From assembly GCA_016720565.1 (NCBI GenBank), contig JADKKJ010000001.1:1116001-1180000 (forward strand): a DNA stretch of 64,000 nt, given 5' to 3'. Source of the stretch: Chitinophagaceae bacterium (lineage in GTDB: Bacteria > Bacteroidota > Bacteroidia > Chitinophagales > Chitinophagaceae). Within the stretch, counting starts at the first letter, position 1. Every line of letters begins with the position of its first letter. The notes under the pieces are model-generated. The model had not been told where the DNA came from and ran no database searches. It saw nothing but the letters and a program-made list of their open reading frames with translations. Shown here piece by piece: positions 43,002-51,017 of this stretch. The position numbers were made by a program, and so were the translations under genes.

Positions 43002-44474
43002 TTATTTCCTTAATTCATCATTCACTGTTCTCCATATGCCTGAGGGATTGGCTCGCTGTAATTCCGCAGGAAGAAATTCATCCGGCCAGTTCTGGAAGGA
43101 TAAGGGGCGCACAAAACGCTTTATGGCATCTGCTCCCACACTTCCAAATCTTGAATCAGTAGTGGCAGGGAATGGTCCGCCATGTTGCATAGAAAGACAA
43201 ACTTCCACTCCGGTAGGCACCCCATTTATTATGAAACGTCCGCAAAGCATTTTAACCGCATCGATCAGGGCTTCATTATTCTTCAGGTCCTCTTCCGTGG
43301 CCATAAACGTAGCGGTCAACTGACCTTCCAGGTATTCGGTCAGTTCCAGCATTTCAGAAAGGTCCCTGCATTTTATAACCAAAGAAAACGGCCCGAATAC
43401 TTCCTGGTGCAATAAAGGATTGCCCATGAAATTATCGGCCGTAGTGATGGCGATGGTGGTCACCCCCTGATTTAGTTGCGGTGAGGCTTCGGCCACTGCA
43501 AAACTCTCCACATCGGCCTGAGCCAGTACATTGGCTCTTTTCTCCACGTAATTTTTAAAGATGCCTGTATGCAACATGGTGCCCGCAGCAAGAGGCTTTA
43601 CCGCTTCAGCAAGACTATCCAGGAAAACCTTCAGGTCATCATTATCAATACCAATGATCAATCCGGGGTTTGTACAGAATTGTCCAACACCCAATGAAAT
43701 AGAAGCCGCATATTGTTTGGCGATCTCGCTGGCTGCGGCTTTCATTTTACCCGGCAAAAGAAAGACCGGGTTCACACTACTCATTTCCGCAAATACGGGT
43801 ATGGGTTCTTTTCGCTGCTGTGCCCAGTCGAATAACTGTTTGCCACCGGTAAATGAACCCGTGAACCCAACTGCCTTCGTGTATTTATGTTCAACCAGGG
43901 CCTTACCTGTTTCAAAAGAGGCACCATGTATATGGGTGAATACGCCATCAGGCATATATGAATCAGTCACTGCTTTTAAAATAGCCTGCGCCACTCTTTC
44001 ACTGGTGCGCGCATGCGCGGGATGCGCCTTCACGATCACCGGACAACCAGCAGCTAATGCCGTCGCCGTATCACCACCGGCAGTTGAGTAAGCAAAAGGA
44101 AAATTCGCGGCGCCAAAAACAACCACAGGACCCAGGGGCACCATCATTTTCCGAATATCGGGTTTGGGTGGATTTTTATCCGGTATAGCTTCGTCTATTC
44201 TTGCTTCCAGCCAATCCCCTCTTTCGCAGGCATCGGCATATGAATTCAACTGGAAGATCGTACGGGCCCTTTCATTTCTCAGTCTTGCCTCTGGAAGATT
44301 GGTTTCTTCCATGGCTATTTTTATCAGTTCATCACCTGCTGCTTCCAGTTCAACAGCGATGGCTTTCATGAAAGCGGCTCTTTCTTTGAGTGATTTCTTG
44401 CTGTATAGTTGAAATGCTTTCCATGCTTTGGCCATGGAGAGGTCGATCTGTTCTATTGTTGTATCGGGGAACAT
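43002..44474 (-). CDS. 2-oxoglutarate semialdehyde dehydrogenase (NADP+ ALDH)
   Basis: 490 residues of the aldehyde dehydrogenase superfamily. Catalytic Cys267 in GVGQFCTNPG, the general base Glu in PVFAEMSSVNP, and the coenzyme motif VGFTGSFTGGK are present. The start (a small DLSMAKAWKAFQLYSKKSLKERA domain) and the sequence GAANFPFAYSTAGGDTATALAAGCPVIVKAHPAH are those of the type III KGSADH branch, which oxidises 2,5-dioxopentanoate to 2-oxoglutarate in hydroxyproline or pentose/uronate catabolism. The DHDPS-like gene directly upstream makes the same intermediate, supporting the hydroxyproline route. A 233-nt gap containing a REP-like element separates the two genes. Confidence 0.9.
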   Translation of the reverse strand: MFPDTTIEQIDLSMAKAWKAFQLYSKKSLKERAAFMKAIAVELEAAGDELIKIAMEETNLPEARLRNERARTIFQLNSYADACERGDWLEARIDEAIPDKNPPKPDIRKMMVPLGPVVVFGAANFPFAYSTAGGDTATALAAGCPVIVKAHPAHARTSERVAQAILKAVTDSYMPDGVFTHIHGASFETGKALVEHKYTKAVGFTGSFTGGKQLFDWAQQRKEPIPVFAEMSSVNPVFLLPGKMKAAASEIAKQYAASISLGVGQFCTNPGLIIGIDNDDLKVFLDSLAEAVKPLAAGTMLHTGIFKNYVEKRANVLAQADVESFAVAEASPQLNQGVTTIAITTADNFMGNPLLHQEVFGPFSLVIKCRDLSEMLELTEYLEGQLTATFMATEEDLKNNEALIDAVKMLCGRFIINGVPTGVEVCLSMQHGGPFPATTDSRFGSVGADAIKRFVRPLSFQNWPDEFLPAELQRANPSGIWRTVNDELRK

Positions 44475-44541
44475 TATTTATTATTGATTACTGATTATCG
44501 ATTATTTCGTTTAATATTTAACGCTCACTTTTTACCTTGAC

Positions 44542-44669
44542 ATTTGTCATACCGAGCGATGGAAATACCTTTTTGAAAAATGCTCAAACATCGCGAGGTA
44601 TCTCCTTCATGAGATCCCTCGGATAATGATCAGCTTTCTAATCATGTTCACGGCCTCGGGATGACAAAT
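44542..44669. repeat. REP-like inverted-repeat element, 128 bp
   Basis: ATTTGTCATACCGAG (44542-44556) and CTCGGGATGACAAAT (44655-44669) are inverted repeats (14 of 15 bases pair), enclosing further pairing segments such as GAGGTATCTCC and GAGATCCCTC. This is the TCATxCCGAG palindromic repeat of Bacteroidota. It lies between two genes of the same pathway; a hairpin here could reduce read-through or protect the upstream mRNA. Confidence 0.72.
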
Positions 44670-44701
44670 AACGAGGAAACAAACACGGAACACGGAACTT
44701 T

Positions 44702-44730
44702 GAACTCCTAACTCCTAACTCGTAACTCTT
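44702..44730. repeat. CTCCTAA heptamer array overlapping the DHDPS-like gene end
   Basis: Units CTCCTAA, CTCCTAA, CTCGTAA, CTCTTGA, C-rich on the plus strand. The units run into the coding sequence: they encode the last residues SQELRVRS and provide the TAG stop at 44708-44710. Confidence 0.75.
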
Positions 44731-45607
44731 GACTGTCCCTTATCACCTTCATCACCCTTTCCCTCTCTTCACCTTCGGGGACCAACCTCGGTGCTCTCAC
44801 AAATTCAGAGCCAATCCCTTCAGCCGCTTCACACATTTTGATATACTGCACCAGTTTGGGATGTATATCCAGTTCAAGCAGCGGCATGAACCATCGGTAT
44901 ATTTTTCTTGCCTCCTCCAGTTTACCGGCATTGACCAGGTTATAGATGGCCACTGTTTCTCTTGGGTAGGCACAAACAAGTCCGGCCACCCATCCATCTG
45001 CACCCAAACAAAGTTCTTCCATGGCCAGTGTATCTACGCCGCATAGAATGGCAAATCGGTCCCCGAAGCGATTTCGCATACGGGTCACATTGGTCACATC
45101 GCGGGTGGACTCTTTTACCGCTCCAATATTCTTGCAGGATTGCAATTCATCGAACATATCCAGGGTCACGTCGATCTTATAATCAACCGGATTATTATAG
45201 ATCATGATCGGCAGATCAGTGGAATCAGCAATGGTTTTAAAATAGGTCACTGTTTCCCGGTGATCAGATTTATAACGCATGGGAGGAAGCAGCATCAAAC
45301 CATCCACTCCCCAGCTTTTGCCCAGTGCTGCCTGCCGCAGGGCTTCTTTTGTAGAACCTTCTGCGATATTCAGAATGACCGGTAGTTTTCCTTTTAATTT
45401 CTCAATAGCAAATTTCACCAGTCTCTCTTTCTCATCTACGGAAAGAACAGAAGCCTCTCCCAGGGTTCCACCCAGTATGATACCATGAATACCGGCAGCC
45501 ACCTGTGCATTCAGGTTCTTTTCAAACAAGGGAAGATCCAGTTCATCATTTGCTGTGAACTTCGTTGTCAGTGCGGGGAAAATCCCCTTCCATGTAAAAT
45601 TATTCAT
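44708..45607 (-). CDS. DHDPS-family 1-pyrroline-4-hydroxy-2-carboxylate deaminase
   Basis: 299 residues of the DapA/NAL class I aldolase superfamily: GTLGEASVLSVDEKERL, Schiff-base Lys165 in GAVKESTRDVTN and the catalytic Tyr137 in MIYNNP. True DapA is expected to sit elsewhere, and the adjacent oxoglutarate semialdehyde dehydrogenase points to deamination of 1-pyrroline-4-hydroxy-2-carboxylate to 2-oxoglutarate semialdehyde, step three of trans-4-hydroxyproline degradation. A 5-dehydro-4-deoxyglucarate dehydratase role feeding the same product is an alternative. The last eight residues derive from a heptamer repeat. Confidence 0.83.
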   Translation of the reverse strand: MNNFTWKGIFPALTTKFTANDELDLPLFEKNLNAQVAAGIHGIILGGTLGEASVLSVDEKERLVKFAIEKLKGKLPVILNIAEGSTKEALRQAALGKSWGVDGLMLLPPMRYKSDHRETVTYFKTIADSTDLPIMIYNNPVDYKIDVTLDMFDELQSCKNIGAVKESTRDVTNVTRMRNRFGDRFAILCGVDTLAMEELCLGADGWVAGLVCAYPRETVAIYNLVNAGKLEEARKIYRWFMPLLELDIHPKLVQYIKMCEAAEGIGSEFVRAPRLVPEGEERERVMKVIRDSQELRVRS

Positions 45608-45635
45608 TATTAATTATTGATTATTCACCCTTCAT

Positions 45636-45709
45636 CTCTAATCCCTCATCCCTCATCCCTCATCCCTCATCCTAATCCCTAATCCCTCATCCCTAATCCC
45701 TAATCCCTC
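45636..45709. repeat. CCCTCAT / CCCTAAT heptamer array at the ppk1 end
   Basis: About ten heptamers on the plus strand (CCCTCAT and CCCTAAT mixed). The array supplies the ppk1 TAG (45700-45702) and its last three codons (Arg-Arg-Asp). Confidence 0.8.
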
Positions 45710-47790
45710 CTATTCTTCACATATTCATAAATCGATTCCTGCGCCGCTACCGGCTCTATCCCCGCACTTAACACGCGCATATTATTCGCTTTACCGGTTT
45801 CCATATCACTGCTGATGATGACCGCTTTCTGGTTATCCTGCAATTGCAGTTCCAGTATATGCTCCAGTTCCTTGCAGAGATTCTTATCCTTCACCGGAAA
45901 GCATACTTCTATACGACTATGAAGATTGCGGTTCATCCAATCGGCGGAGCCCATATAATATTCGGGATCGCCATCATTATGAAATACAAATACACGGGCA
46001 TGTTCCAGGTAACGGTCCACAATTCTTTTCACAATGATATTCTCACTCTGACCTGGCACCCCGGGAGCCAACGCGCAGATACTTCTGACGATCATCTGCA
46101 CTTTCACACCGGCCATGCTGGCCTTATAGAGTTTGGTGATCATGGCCCTTTCCTGCAGGTTATTCAGCTTGATGATGATGGAGGCCTCTTTACCTGCCTT
46201 CGCATTTTCTATCTCCCGGTCTATCAGTTGCGAGAAACGTTTGATCATATTGAACTGCGATACCAGCAATAACTTAAATGGGATCTTTCCATAATCAGCC
46301 GGTTGCTTTCTTGATTGCAGGTAATCAAATAAGGGCGCCAATTCATTGCCAAACTCCGGATCGCAGGTAAACATCACATGATCCGTATAGAACCGGCCCG
46401 TCGATTCATTGAAATTACCGGTAGCCATGAAGGAATAAAGTTGGGTGACCTCTTTTTCTACCCGTCGTACCAGGGCCACTTTCGCATGCACTTTTAATCG
46501 GGGGATCGAATTGATGATCTTTACCCCTGCCGCCTTCATCTTCTTCGACCAGCGAAGATTATTGGCTTCATCAAACCTGGCTTTCAACTCTACGAATACG
46601 GTGACTTTCTTACCATTTTTCGCAGCGCTGATCAATGCATTCACAATATGCGAGTCGGCGGCCACCCGGTAAAGCGTCACCGAGATCTCTTTTACATGCG
46701 GGTCGATTGCAGCCTCATTGAAGAAACGAAGAATATAATTATAAGAATGATAAGGAAGGTGAAGCATTTTATCTCCCTGCGCGATACTCTGGAAAATGGA
46801 TCGGTGGTTGTCAAAGCCGGGATGCGATACCGAAGGCCAGTTAGGATAGGTCAGGCTTCCTTTCTTCGGGTTAGGTAAACTTCCCAGGTCCTTTAAATTA
46901 TGGTAACGTCCACCTTCCACCATTTCTTCCGGCTTAAGCATCAGGTAGTCTCTTAGAAAATCGCGTACTTCCTGGGGCATGGTCTTATCGAATAAAAAGC
47001 GGGTGGCATGACCCGTCTCCCTTTTCTCCAGTTGCTTTTCTATTTTCTCTGCCAGGTCACCACTGAATTCATCTTCAAGGCTCATCTCTGCATCCCTGGT
47101 CATTTTTACAGCATAGGCCCCCATGATATTGTATCCGGCAAATACTTCTTCCAGGTTTACCCTTAATACATCATCCAGGAAAACAATAAAATTATCTTCG
47201 CCAATCTTCGGTAATTCCATGAATCTTGGAAGATGGTCAGATGGAATATTCAATAAGGCATAAAACCGCTTGCCGCTCTCCTCTTTTGGTTCGATCACCA
47301 CAATAAAATAAAGGGCATTATTCTCCAGGAATACCTGCGCCTGGTTTTCTTTCTGAAGGAGGATCGGCTGTAAAAATGAAAGGACCTTCGATAAAAAATA
47401 TTCCCGGATGGTCTCTTCATGTTCATCCCTGATCGTATCGTTATAATACAGCTGGATATTATTGGCCCTTAATTCCGGAAGTATCTGTTGGGTGAGTATC
47501 CTTCCAAATTCTTCCTGGTAGGAGTTCACCAGTTCCTGCACATCCTTTACCAGTCCCAGCGGGTATTCATCACGCAGGGATGTTTTTTTAGCATCGATGC
47601 TGGTAAAGGCAAAGATCGAAGGCATTCTTACGCGGAAGAATTCATCCAGGTTAGAGGAAAAAATAGATAAAAAAGAAATCCGGCTGTAAAGAGGCACTTT
47701 AGTGTCCGCGGCCTCGATCAGCACGCGGTGATTAAAGCTCAGCCAGCTAAGGTCCCTGTTTAAAAATCCATAGGTTTTCTCGTCGGCCAT
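45700..47790 (-). CDS. ppk1: Polyphosphate kinase Ppk1
   Basis: Makes inorganic polyphosphate from ATP reversibly. 696 residues, normal length. N-terminal domain with FLNRDLSWLSFNHRVL and SNLDEFFRVRM; catalytic PLD-like halves with the autophosphorylated His in IPRLKVHAKVALVRR and the second conserved His near ADWMNRNLHSRIEV; also TGNFNESTGRFYTDH. The last codons and stop lie in a heptamer repeat. No ppx or phosphate-regulon gene is adjacent; the next genes across the divergent region encode small membrane proteins. Confidence 0.97.
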   Translation of the reverse strand: MADEKTYGFLNRDLSWLSFNHRVLIEAADTKVPLYSRISFLSIFSSNLDEFFRVRMPSIFAFTSIDAKKTSLRDEYPLGLVKDVQELVNSYQEEFGRILTQQILPELRANNIQLYYNDTIRDEHEETIREYFLSKVLSFLQPILLQKENQAQVFLENNALYFIVVIEPKEESGKRFYALLNIPSDHLPRFMELPKIGEDNFIVFLDDVLRVNLEEVFAGYNIMGAYAVKMTRDAEMSLEDEFSGDLAEKIEKQLEKRETGHATRFLFDKTMPQEVRDFLRDYLMLKPEEMVEGGRYHNLKDLGSLPNPKKGSLTYPNWPSVSHPGFDNHRSIFQSIAQGDKMLHLPYHSYNYILRFFNEAAIDPHVKEISVTLYRVAADSHIVNALISAAKNGKKVTVFVELKARFDEANNLRWSKKMKAAGVKIINSIPRLKVHAKVALVRRVEKEVTQLYSFMATGNFNESTGRFYTDHVMFTCDPEFGNELAPLFDYLQSRKQPADYGKIPFKLLLVSQFNMIKRFSQLIDREIENAKAGKEASIIIKLNNLQERAMITKLYKASMAGVKVQMIVRSICALAPGVPGQSENIIVKRIVDRYLEHARVFVFHNDGDPEYYMGSADWMNRNLHSRIEVCFPVKDKNLCKELEHILELQLQDNQKAVIISSDMETGKANNMRVLSAGIEPVAAQESIYEYVKNRRD

Positions 47791-47858
47791 GGTTGGTTTC
47801 GGTTAAGTTTCCAAGATAAGAAATTTAGGGACAAGTTCAGGCAGCGCTGAGAAGGGAA

Positions 47859-48287
47859 ATGACCATGGGGACAGGCAGTTTTAGGATTTCATTCAAATTA
47901 AATAAATTAAATTGCAGGATCAGGAAAATTATCCTCAGCATATTGTCGCTCGCCTTTCTCATCAGTGCTACCGAATTACATGAGTTATTCCGGTTACCCC
48001 AACTTTTTGCGCATTTTAAGGACCATTGCCAGGAAGACCCTTCCATGGATTTAGGTCAGTATATTCAATTGCATTATATCTCCACTCATCCAAATGACCA
48101 GGATGAGGAGGAAGACAGTGAACTCCCTTTTAAAGAAACACAAGTGAATCATGTGGATCTTGTGGAAGTTCCCATGATGATGAACCTTGCTGTTTTTATT
48201 TCTCCTGAGGTTGTAACCATACCCTGCAGGATCGGTATCCCCCTTATTCAGGCCTATTCCATATTTCGCCCGCCCCAGGCCGTTTAG
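47859..48287 (+). CDS. Small exported His/acidic protein, putative metal-efflux accessory
   Basis: 142 residues with an N-terminal hydrophobic segment (about 25-40) and then the pattern HELFRLPQLFAHFKDHCQEDPSMDLGQYIQLHYISTHP, followed by an acidic run (DQDEEEDSELPFKE). Similar small His-rich proteins precede heavy-metal efflux (CusA/CzcA-like) genes in Bacteroidota as I recall them, so a periplasmic metal-binding role is possible. Here the next gene is a membrane protein and no efflux pump follows, so this is only a suggestion. 41 nt separate it from gene 48329. Confidence 0.6.
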   Translation: MTMGTGSFRISFKLNKLNCRIRKIILSILSLAFLISATELHELFRLPQLFAHFKDHCQEDPSMDLGQYIQLHYISTHPNDQDEEEDSELPFKETQVNHVDLVEVPMMMNLAVFISPEVVTIPCRIGIPLIQAYSIFRPPQAV

Positions 48288-48328
48288 CGATCACTTTCTA
48301 TTATTTTTTAACCGCTAAATATTTTAAA

Positions 48329-48841
48329 ATGAATCAAGCACAGATACATCTGGCGCTGAATCACGCGCCCCTGTTCCTATCCGTATTGTCAGGGATACTT
48401 CTGATCATTTCGATCATCAAAAAAAATGAACTGGTCAAATCTATTGCTCTTTTTGGCATGCTGGCTGCCGCCCTATTCACCCTTCCCGTTTATTTTACAG
48501 GGGAAGGCACCGAAGAGATCGTAGAGAAATTCGGAGTGAACGAGAAAGCCATCGAAGAACATGAAGATTTCGCCACGATCTCCATGATCATTATTTCGAT
48601 CACAGGCTTTATTGCCTTATTGGCCCTGATGCTCCGCAACCGTCTTGCTAACCTTAGCTCAGTGCTGGTAACTGGCCTGGTCATACTTTCCTTAGCTTCT
48701 TTCGGAACCATGGCTTGGACCGCCCATTTGGGAGGTTTGATCCGACATACTGAACTGGCAGGCGTGAATGCCGGCACTCAAAATGAAAATGGTACGAAGG
48801 TGGACCAAACCAATGAAAAAGAAGGGAAGGACGATGATTAA
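48329..48841 (+). CDS. Four-helix membrane protein with NHAP and TGEG motifs
   Basis: 170 residues with four membrane helices (about 12-30, 38-55, 80-100, 108-130). Conserved-looking features are NHAPLFLSVLSG at the start of helix 1, PVYFTGEGTEEIVE after helix 2, a His-containing EEHEDFATIS loop and WTAHLGGLIRHTE after helix 4. This resembles DUF2231-type proteins in which His ligands may bind heme or metal. The charged tail is cytoplasmic or disordered. It follows the small His/acidic gene and ends at a clear terminator, so the two form a short operon. Confidence 0.65.
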   Translation: MNQAQIHLALNHAPLFLSVLSGILLIISIIKKNELVKSIALFGMLAAALFTLPVYFTGEGTEEIVEKFGVNEKAIEEHEDFATISMIIISITGFIALLALMLRNRLANLSSVLVTGLVILSLASFGTMAWTAHLGGLIRHTELAGVNAGTQNENGTKVDQTNEKEGKDDD

Positions 48842-48869
48842 ATAATTATTTCATTATTCTTTACATTTG

Positions 48870-48895
48870 AAAAAGGTTCCTAAGGAACCTTTTTC
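48870..48895 (+). terminator. Rho-independent terminator after gene 48329
   Basis: Stem AAAAAGGTTCC / GGAACCTTTTT with a 3-nt TAA loop, followed by CATTTT. It separates the 47859-48841 operon from the TMEM175 gene. Confidence 0.82.
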
Positions 48896-48911
48896 ATTTT
48901 AATCAAAACCA

Positions 48912-49487
48912 ATGACCAAGAACCGACTGGAAGCATTCTCCGATGGCGTGATCGCCATTATTATCACCATCATGGTATTGGAATTAAAAGTGCCCCATGG
49001 TTACTCCTGGCATGACCTGGGCCATTTATGGCCGGTATTTCTCAGCTATATCGTCAGTTTTACCAACCTGGGAATTTACTGGGTTAACCATCATCATTTG
49101 CTGCATACCATTAAAGATGTAAAAGGAGGGATCCTCTGGGCCAATATGAATTTATTATTCTGGCTTTCACTGATGCCTTTCGCCACGGCCTGGATGGGTG
49201 AAAATGAATTTGCCCAGAATACCGTGATCCTTTATTCTATTCTGGCCAATCTCTGCGGATTCGCTTATTTTATTTTGCTGCTCATTATTAAGAAGTCAAA
49301 TCCTGGGAACCAGGAACTACATGATATTATAGATAAGCAGGGGAAAAAAGGAATGATATCACTGGCTCTTTATTCACTGGCCATTGCAGCTTCGTTTTTC
49401 GATACCCGTATCGCCGGAATTTTTATGGTACTGGTCAGCATTATGTGGATGACGCCCGACCGGAATATAGAACGTAAACTAAGTTAG
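48912..49487 (+). CDS. TMEM175-family (DUF1211) potassium channel
   Basis: 191 residues, six hydrophobic helices. The family signature FSDGVIAIIITIMVLELKVP opens the protein (residues 9-28); the Phe-Ser-Asp-Gly motif and the pore-lining Ile residues are intact. NHHHLLHTIKDVKGGILWANMNLLFWLSLMPF matches the remaining conserved region. Bacterial TMEM175 proteins form tetramers conducting K+ across the inner membrane. It is a single-gene unit, converging on rimO across a heptamer array. Confidence 0.9.
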   Translation: MTKNRLEAFSDGVIAIIITIMVLELKVPHGYSWHDLGHLWPVFLSYIVSFTNLGIYWVNHHHLLHTIKDVKGGILWANMNLLFWLSLMPFATAWMGENEFAQNTVILYSILANLCGFAYFILLLIIKKSNPGNQELHDIIDKQGKKGMISLALYSLAIAASFFDTRIAGIFMVLVSIMWMTPDRNIERKLS

Positions 49488-49512
49488 CATAGCTTGCGTC
49501 AGGAAGGCCTAA

Positions 49513-49560
49513 ACGCTAATCCCTAATCTCTAATCCCTAATCTCTAATCCCTAATCCCTA
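49513..49560. repeat. CCCTAAT / CTCTAAT heptamer array at the rimO end
   Basis: Six to seven heptamers alternating CCCTAAT and CTCTAAT on the plus strand, supplying the rimO TAG stop (49558-49560). Confidence 0.82.
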
Positions 49561-50875
49561 AACACTCTCCACTACTTCCCCCTCCAGATCATAATCATAG
49601 GCCTTCGTTATCTTCACATTCACAAATTCCCCTATAGCCAGTTTCTTATCCGATTGGATCACCACTTCATTGTCAACTTCTACTGAATCAAATTCCGTGC
49701 GACCCAGATAGCGACCGGCTTCTTTCTTATCGACCAGGGTCTTAAAGGTCTTTCCTATTTTTTTCTGGTTCAAGTTCAAGCGAAATTTCCTGTTGGGTTT
49801 CCATGATCTCCTGCGCGCGTAATTCTTTTTCTTCTGCAGGAACATCATCCACCAGCTCATGCGCAGAAGTGCCTTCTTCGTGGGAATAAGTGAATATGCC
49901 TACGCGATCGAACCGCTGTTTCTCCAGAAATGTTTTCAACTCTTCTACATCATCACGGGTCTCTCCGGGAAAACCTGCGATCAGCGTGGTACGCAGACAA
50001 ATACCCGGCACTTTTTCCCTGATGGCAGGGATCAGTTCTTCCATTTCTTCGCGGGTGATCTGCCTTTTCATGGCCTTCAGCATATTATTGGCCGCATGCT
50101 GTAAAGGCATATCCAGGTAATTGCAGATATTATCCCGGTCGCGCATCACATCCAGGATCTCCATGGGGAATTTAGACGGATAGGCATAATGCAAACGGAT
50201 CCATTCAAGACCTTTTACATCAGCCAGCCGATTCATCAGGTCGGCAAGTGAACGTTTTTTATAAATATCCAGCCCGTAATAGGTAAGTTCCTGCGCGATC
50301 AGCATCACTTCCTTTACGCCCTTATTAACCAGGCTCTCGGCTTCTTTTACCAGGTCGTCCATGGTCCTGCTCACATGCTGTCCGCGCATCAACGGAATGG
50401 CGCAAAAAGAACAGGTGCGATTGCAGCCTTCCGATATTTTCAGGTAAGCATAATGGCGGGGAGTGGCAAGCAAACGCTCGCCCAGGAGTTCAGATTTGTA
50501 ATCTGCTTCAAATTGCTTCAGGATCATGGGTAATTCCATGGTGCCAAAAAAGGCATCTACCTCAGGGATCTCTGCCTCAAGATTATTCTTATAGCGCTCA
50601 CTCAAACAACCGGTCACATAAACCTTATCCAGTTTCCCTTTTCTTTTCAATTCAACCTGGTCAAGAATGGTATTGATACTTTCTTCTTTTGCCTTATCAA
50701 TGAAACCACAGGTGTTCACCACCACGATATTGTGATCCAGTTTTTTATTCTCATGCACCACCTCAATGTCATTGGCCAGTAACTGACCACTGAGCACTTC
50801 ACTATCCACCATGTTCTTGGAGCAACCAAGGGTGATGATGTTGACTTTGTCTTTCTTTAATGTTTTTGATTTCAT
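49558..50875 (-). pseudogene. rimO: Ribosomal protein S12 methylthiotransferase RimO, one frameshift
   Basis: A radical-SAM enzyme that methylthiolates Asp on ribosomal protein S12. The main frame (from 50875, 377 residues) has the N-terminal cluster cysteines C18, C56 and C90 and the radical-SAM motif CNRTCSFC (C151, C155, C158). Near 49772 one extra T moves the frame: the main frame stops at 49742, while NQKKIGKTFKTLVDKKEAGRYLGRTEFDSVEVDNEV and the rest of the TRAM domain continue in the other frame to 49558. An A7 run (49758-49764) lies within the last codons of the first frame; losing one A restores the TRAM frame with the same spacing (ELEPEKIGK in place of ELNQKKIGK). Sequencing error, a real mutation or slippage rescue are all possible. 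Confidence 0.85.
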
Positions 50876-50882
50876 TTTAAAT

Positions 50883-50915
50883 TAGCATTTAGCAGCTAGC
50901 CACTAGCAGCTAGCT
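50883..50915. repeat. GCTAGC-type short repeat array before rimO
   Basis: Imperfect units TAGCAGCTAGC and CACTAGCAGCTAGC just upstream of the rimO start (minus-strand gene). Related arrays lie at 51992-52024 and 52062-52091, upstream of ftsY. The units are self-complementary. Confidence 0.65.
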
Positions 50916-50923
50916 GGTCCTCT

Positions 50924-50967
50924 GCCCCTGCCTACCGGCAGGCAGGCCTAAAGGGGAGGATAAATCC
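50924..50967. repeat. Copy of the CCCCTGCC...CTAAAGGGGAGG palindromic element
   Basis: GCCCCTGCCTACCGGCAGGC followed by AGGCCTAAAGGGGAGGATAAATCC. This is the same sequence as the right arm at 15195-15250 in reverse orientation. It contains the palindrome CCTGCCTACCGGCAGGCAGG. Confidence 0.65.
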
Positions 50968-50988
50968 TATTGCTTGAATGATCCCCGC

Positions 50989-51017
50989 TCAACCCCTCAA
51001 CCCCTCAACCTCTCAAC
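50989..51017. repeat. CTCAACC octamer array at the ftsY end
   Basis: Units CTCAACCC, CTCAACCC, CTCAACCT, CTCAACC on the plus strand. They supply the ftsY TGA stop (51013-51015). Confidence 0.78.

Noticed and set aside
42624..49560. CCCTAAT/CCCTGAA arrays as telomere sequences of a linear replicon or eukaryotic contamination
   Set aside because: The arrays are short, internal, embedded between bacterial housekeeping genes and mixed with other unit types.
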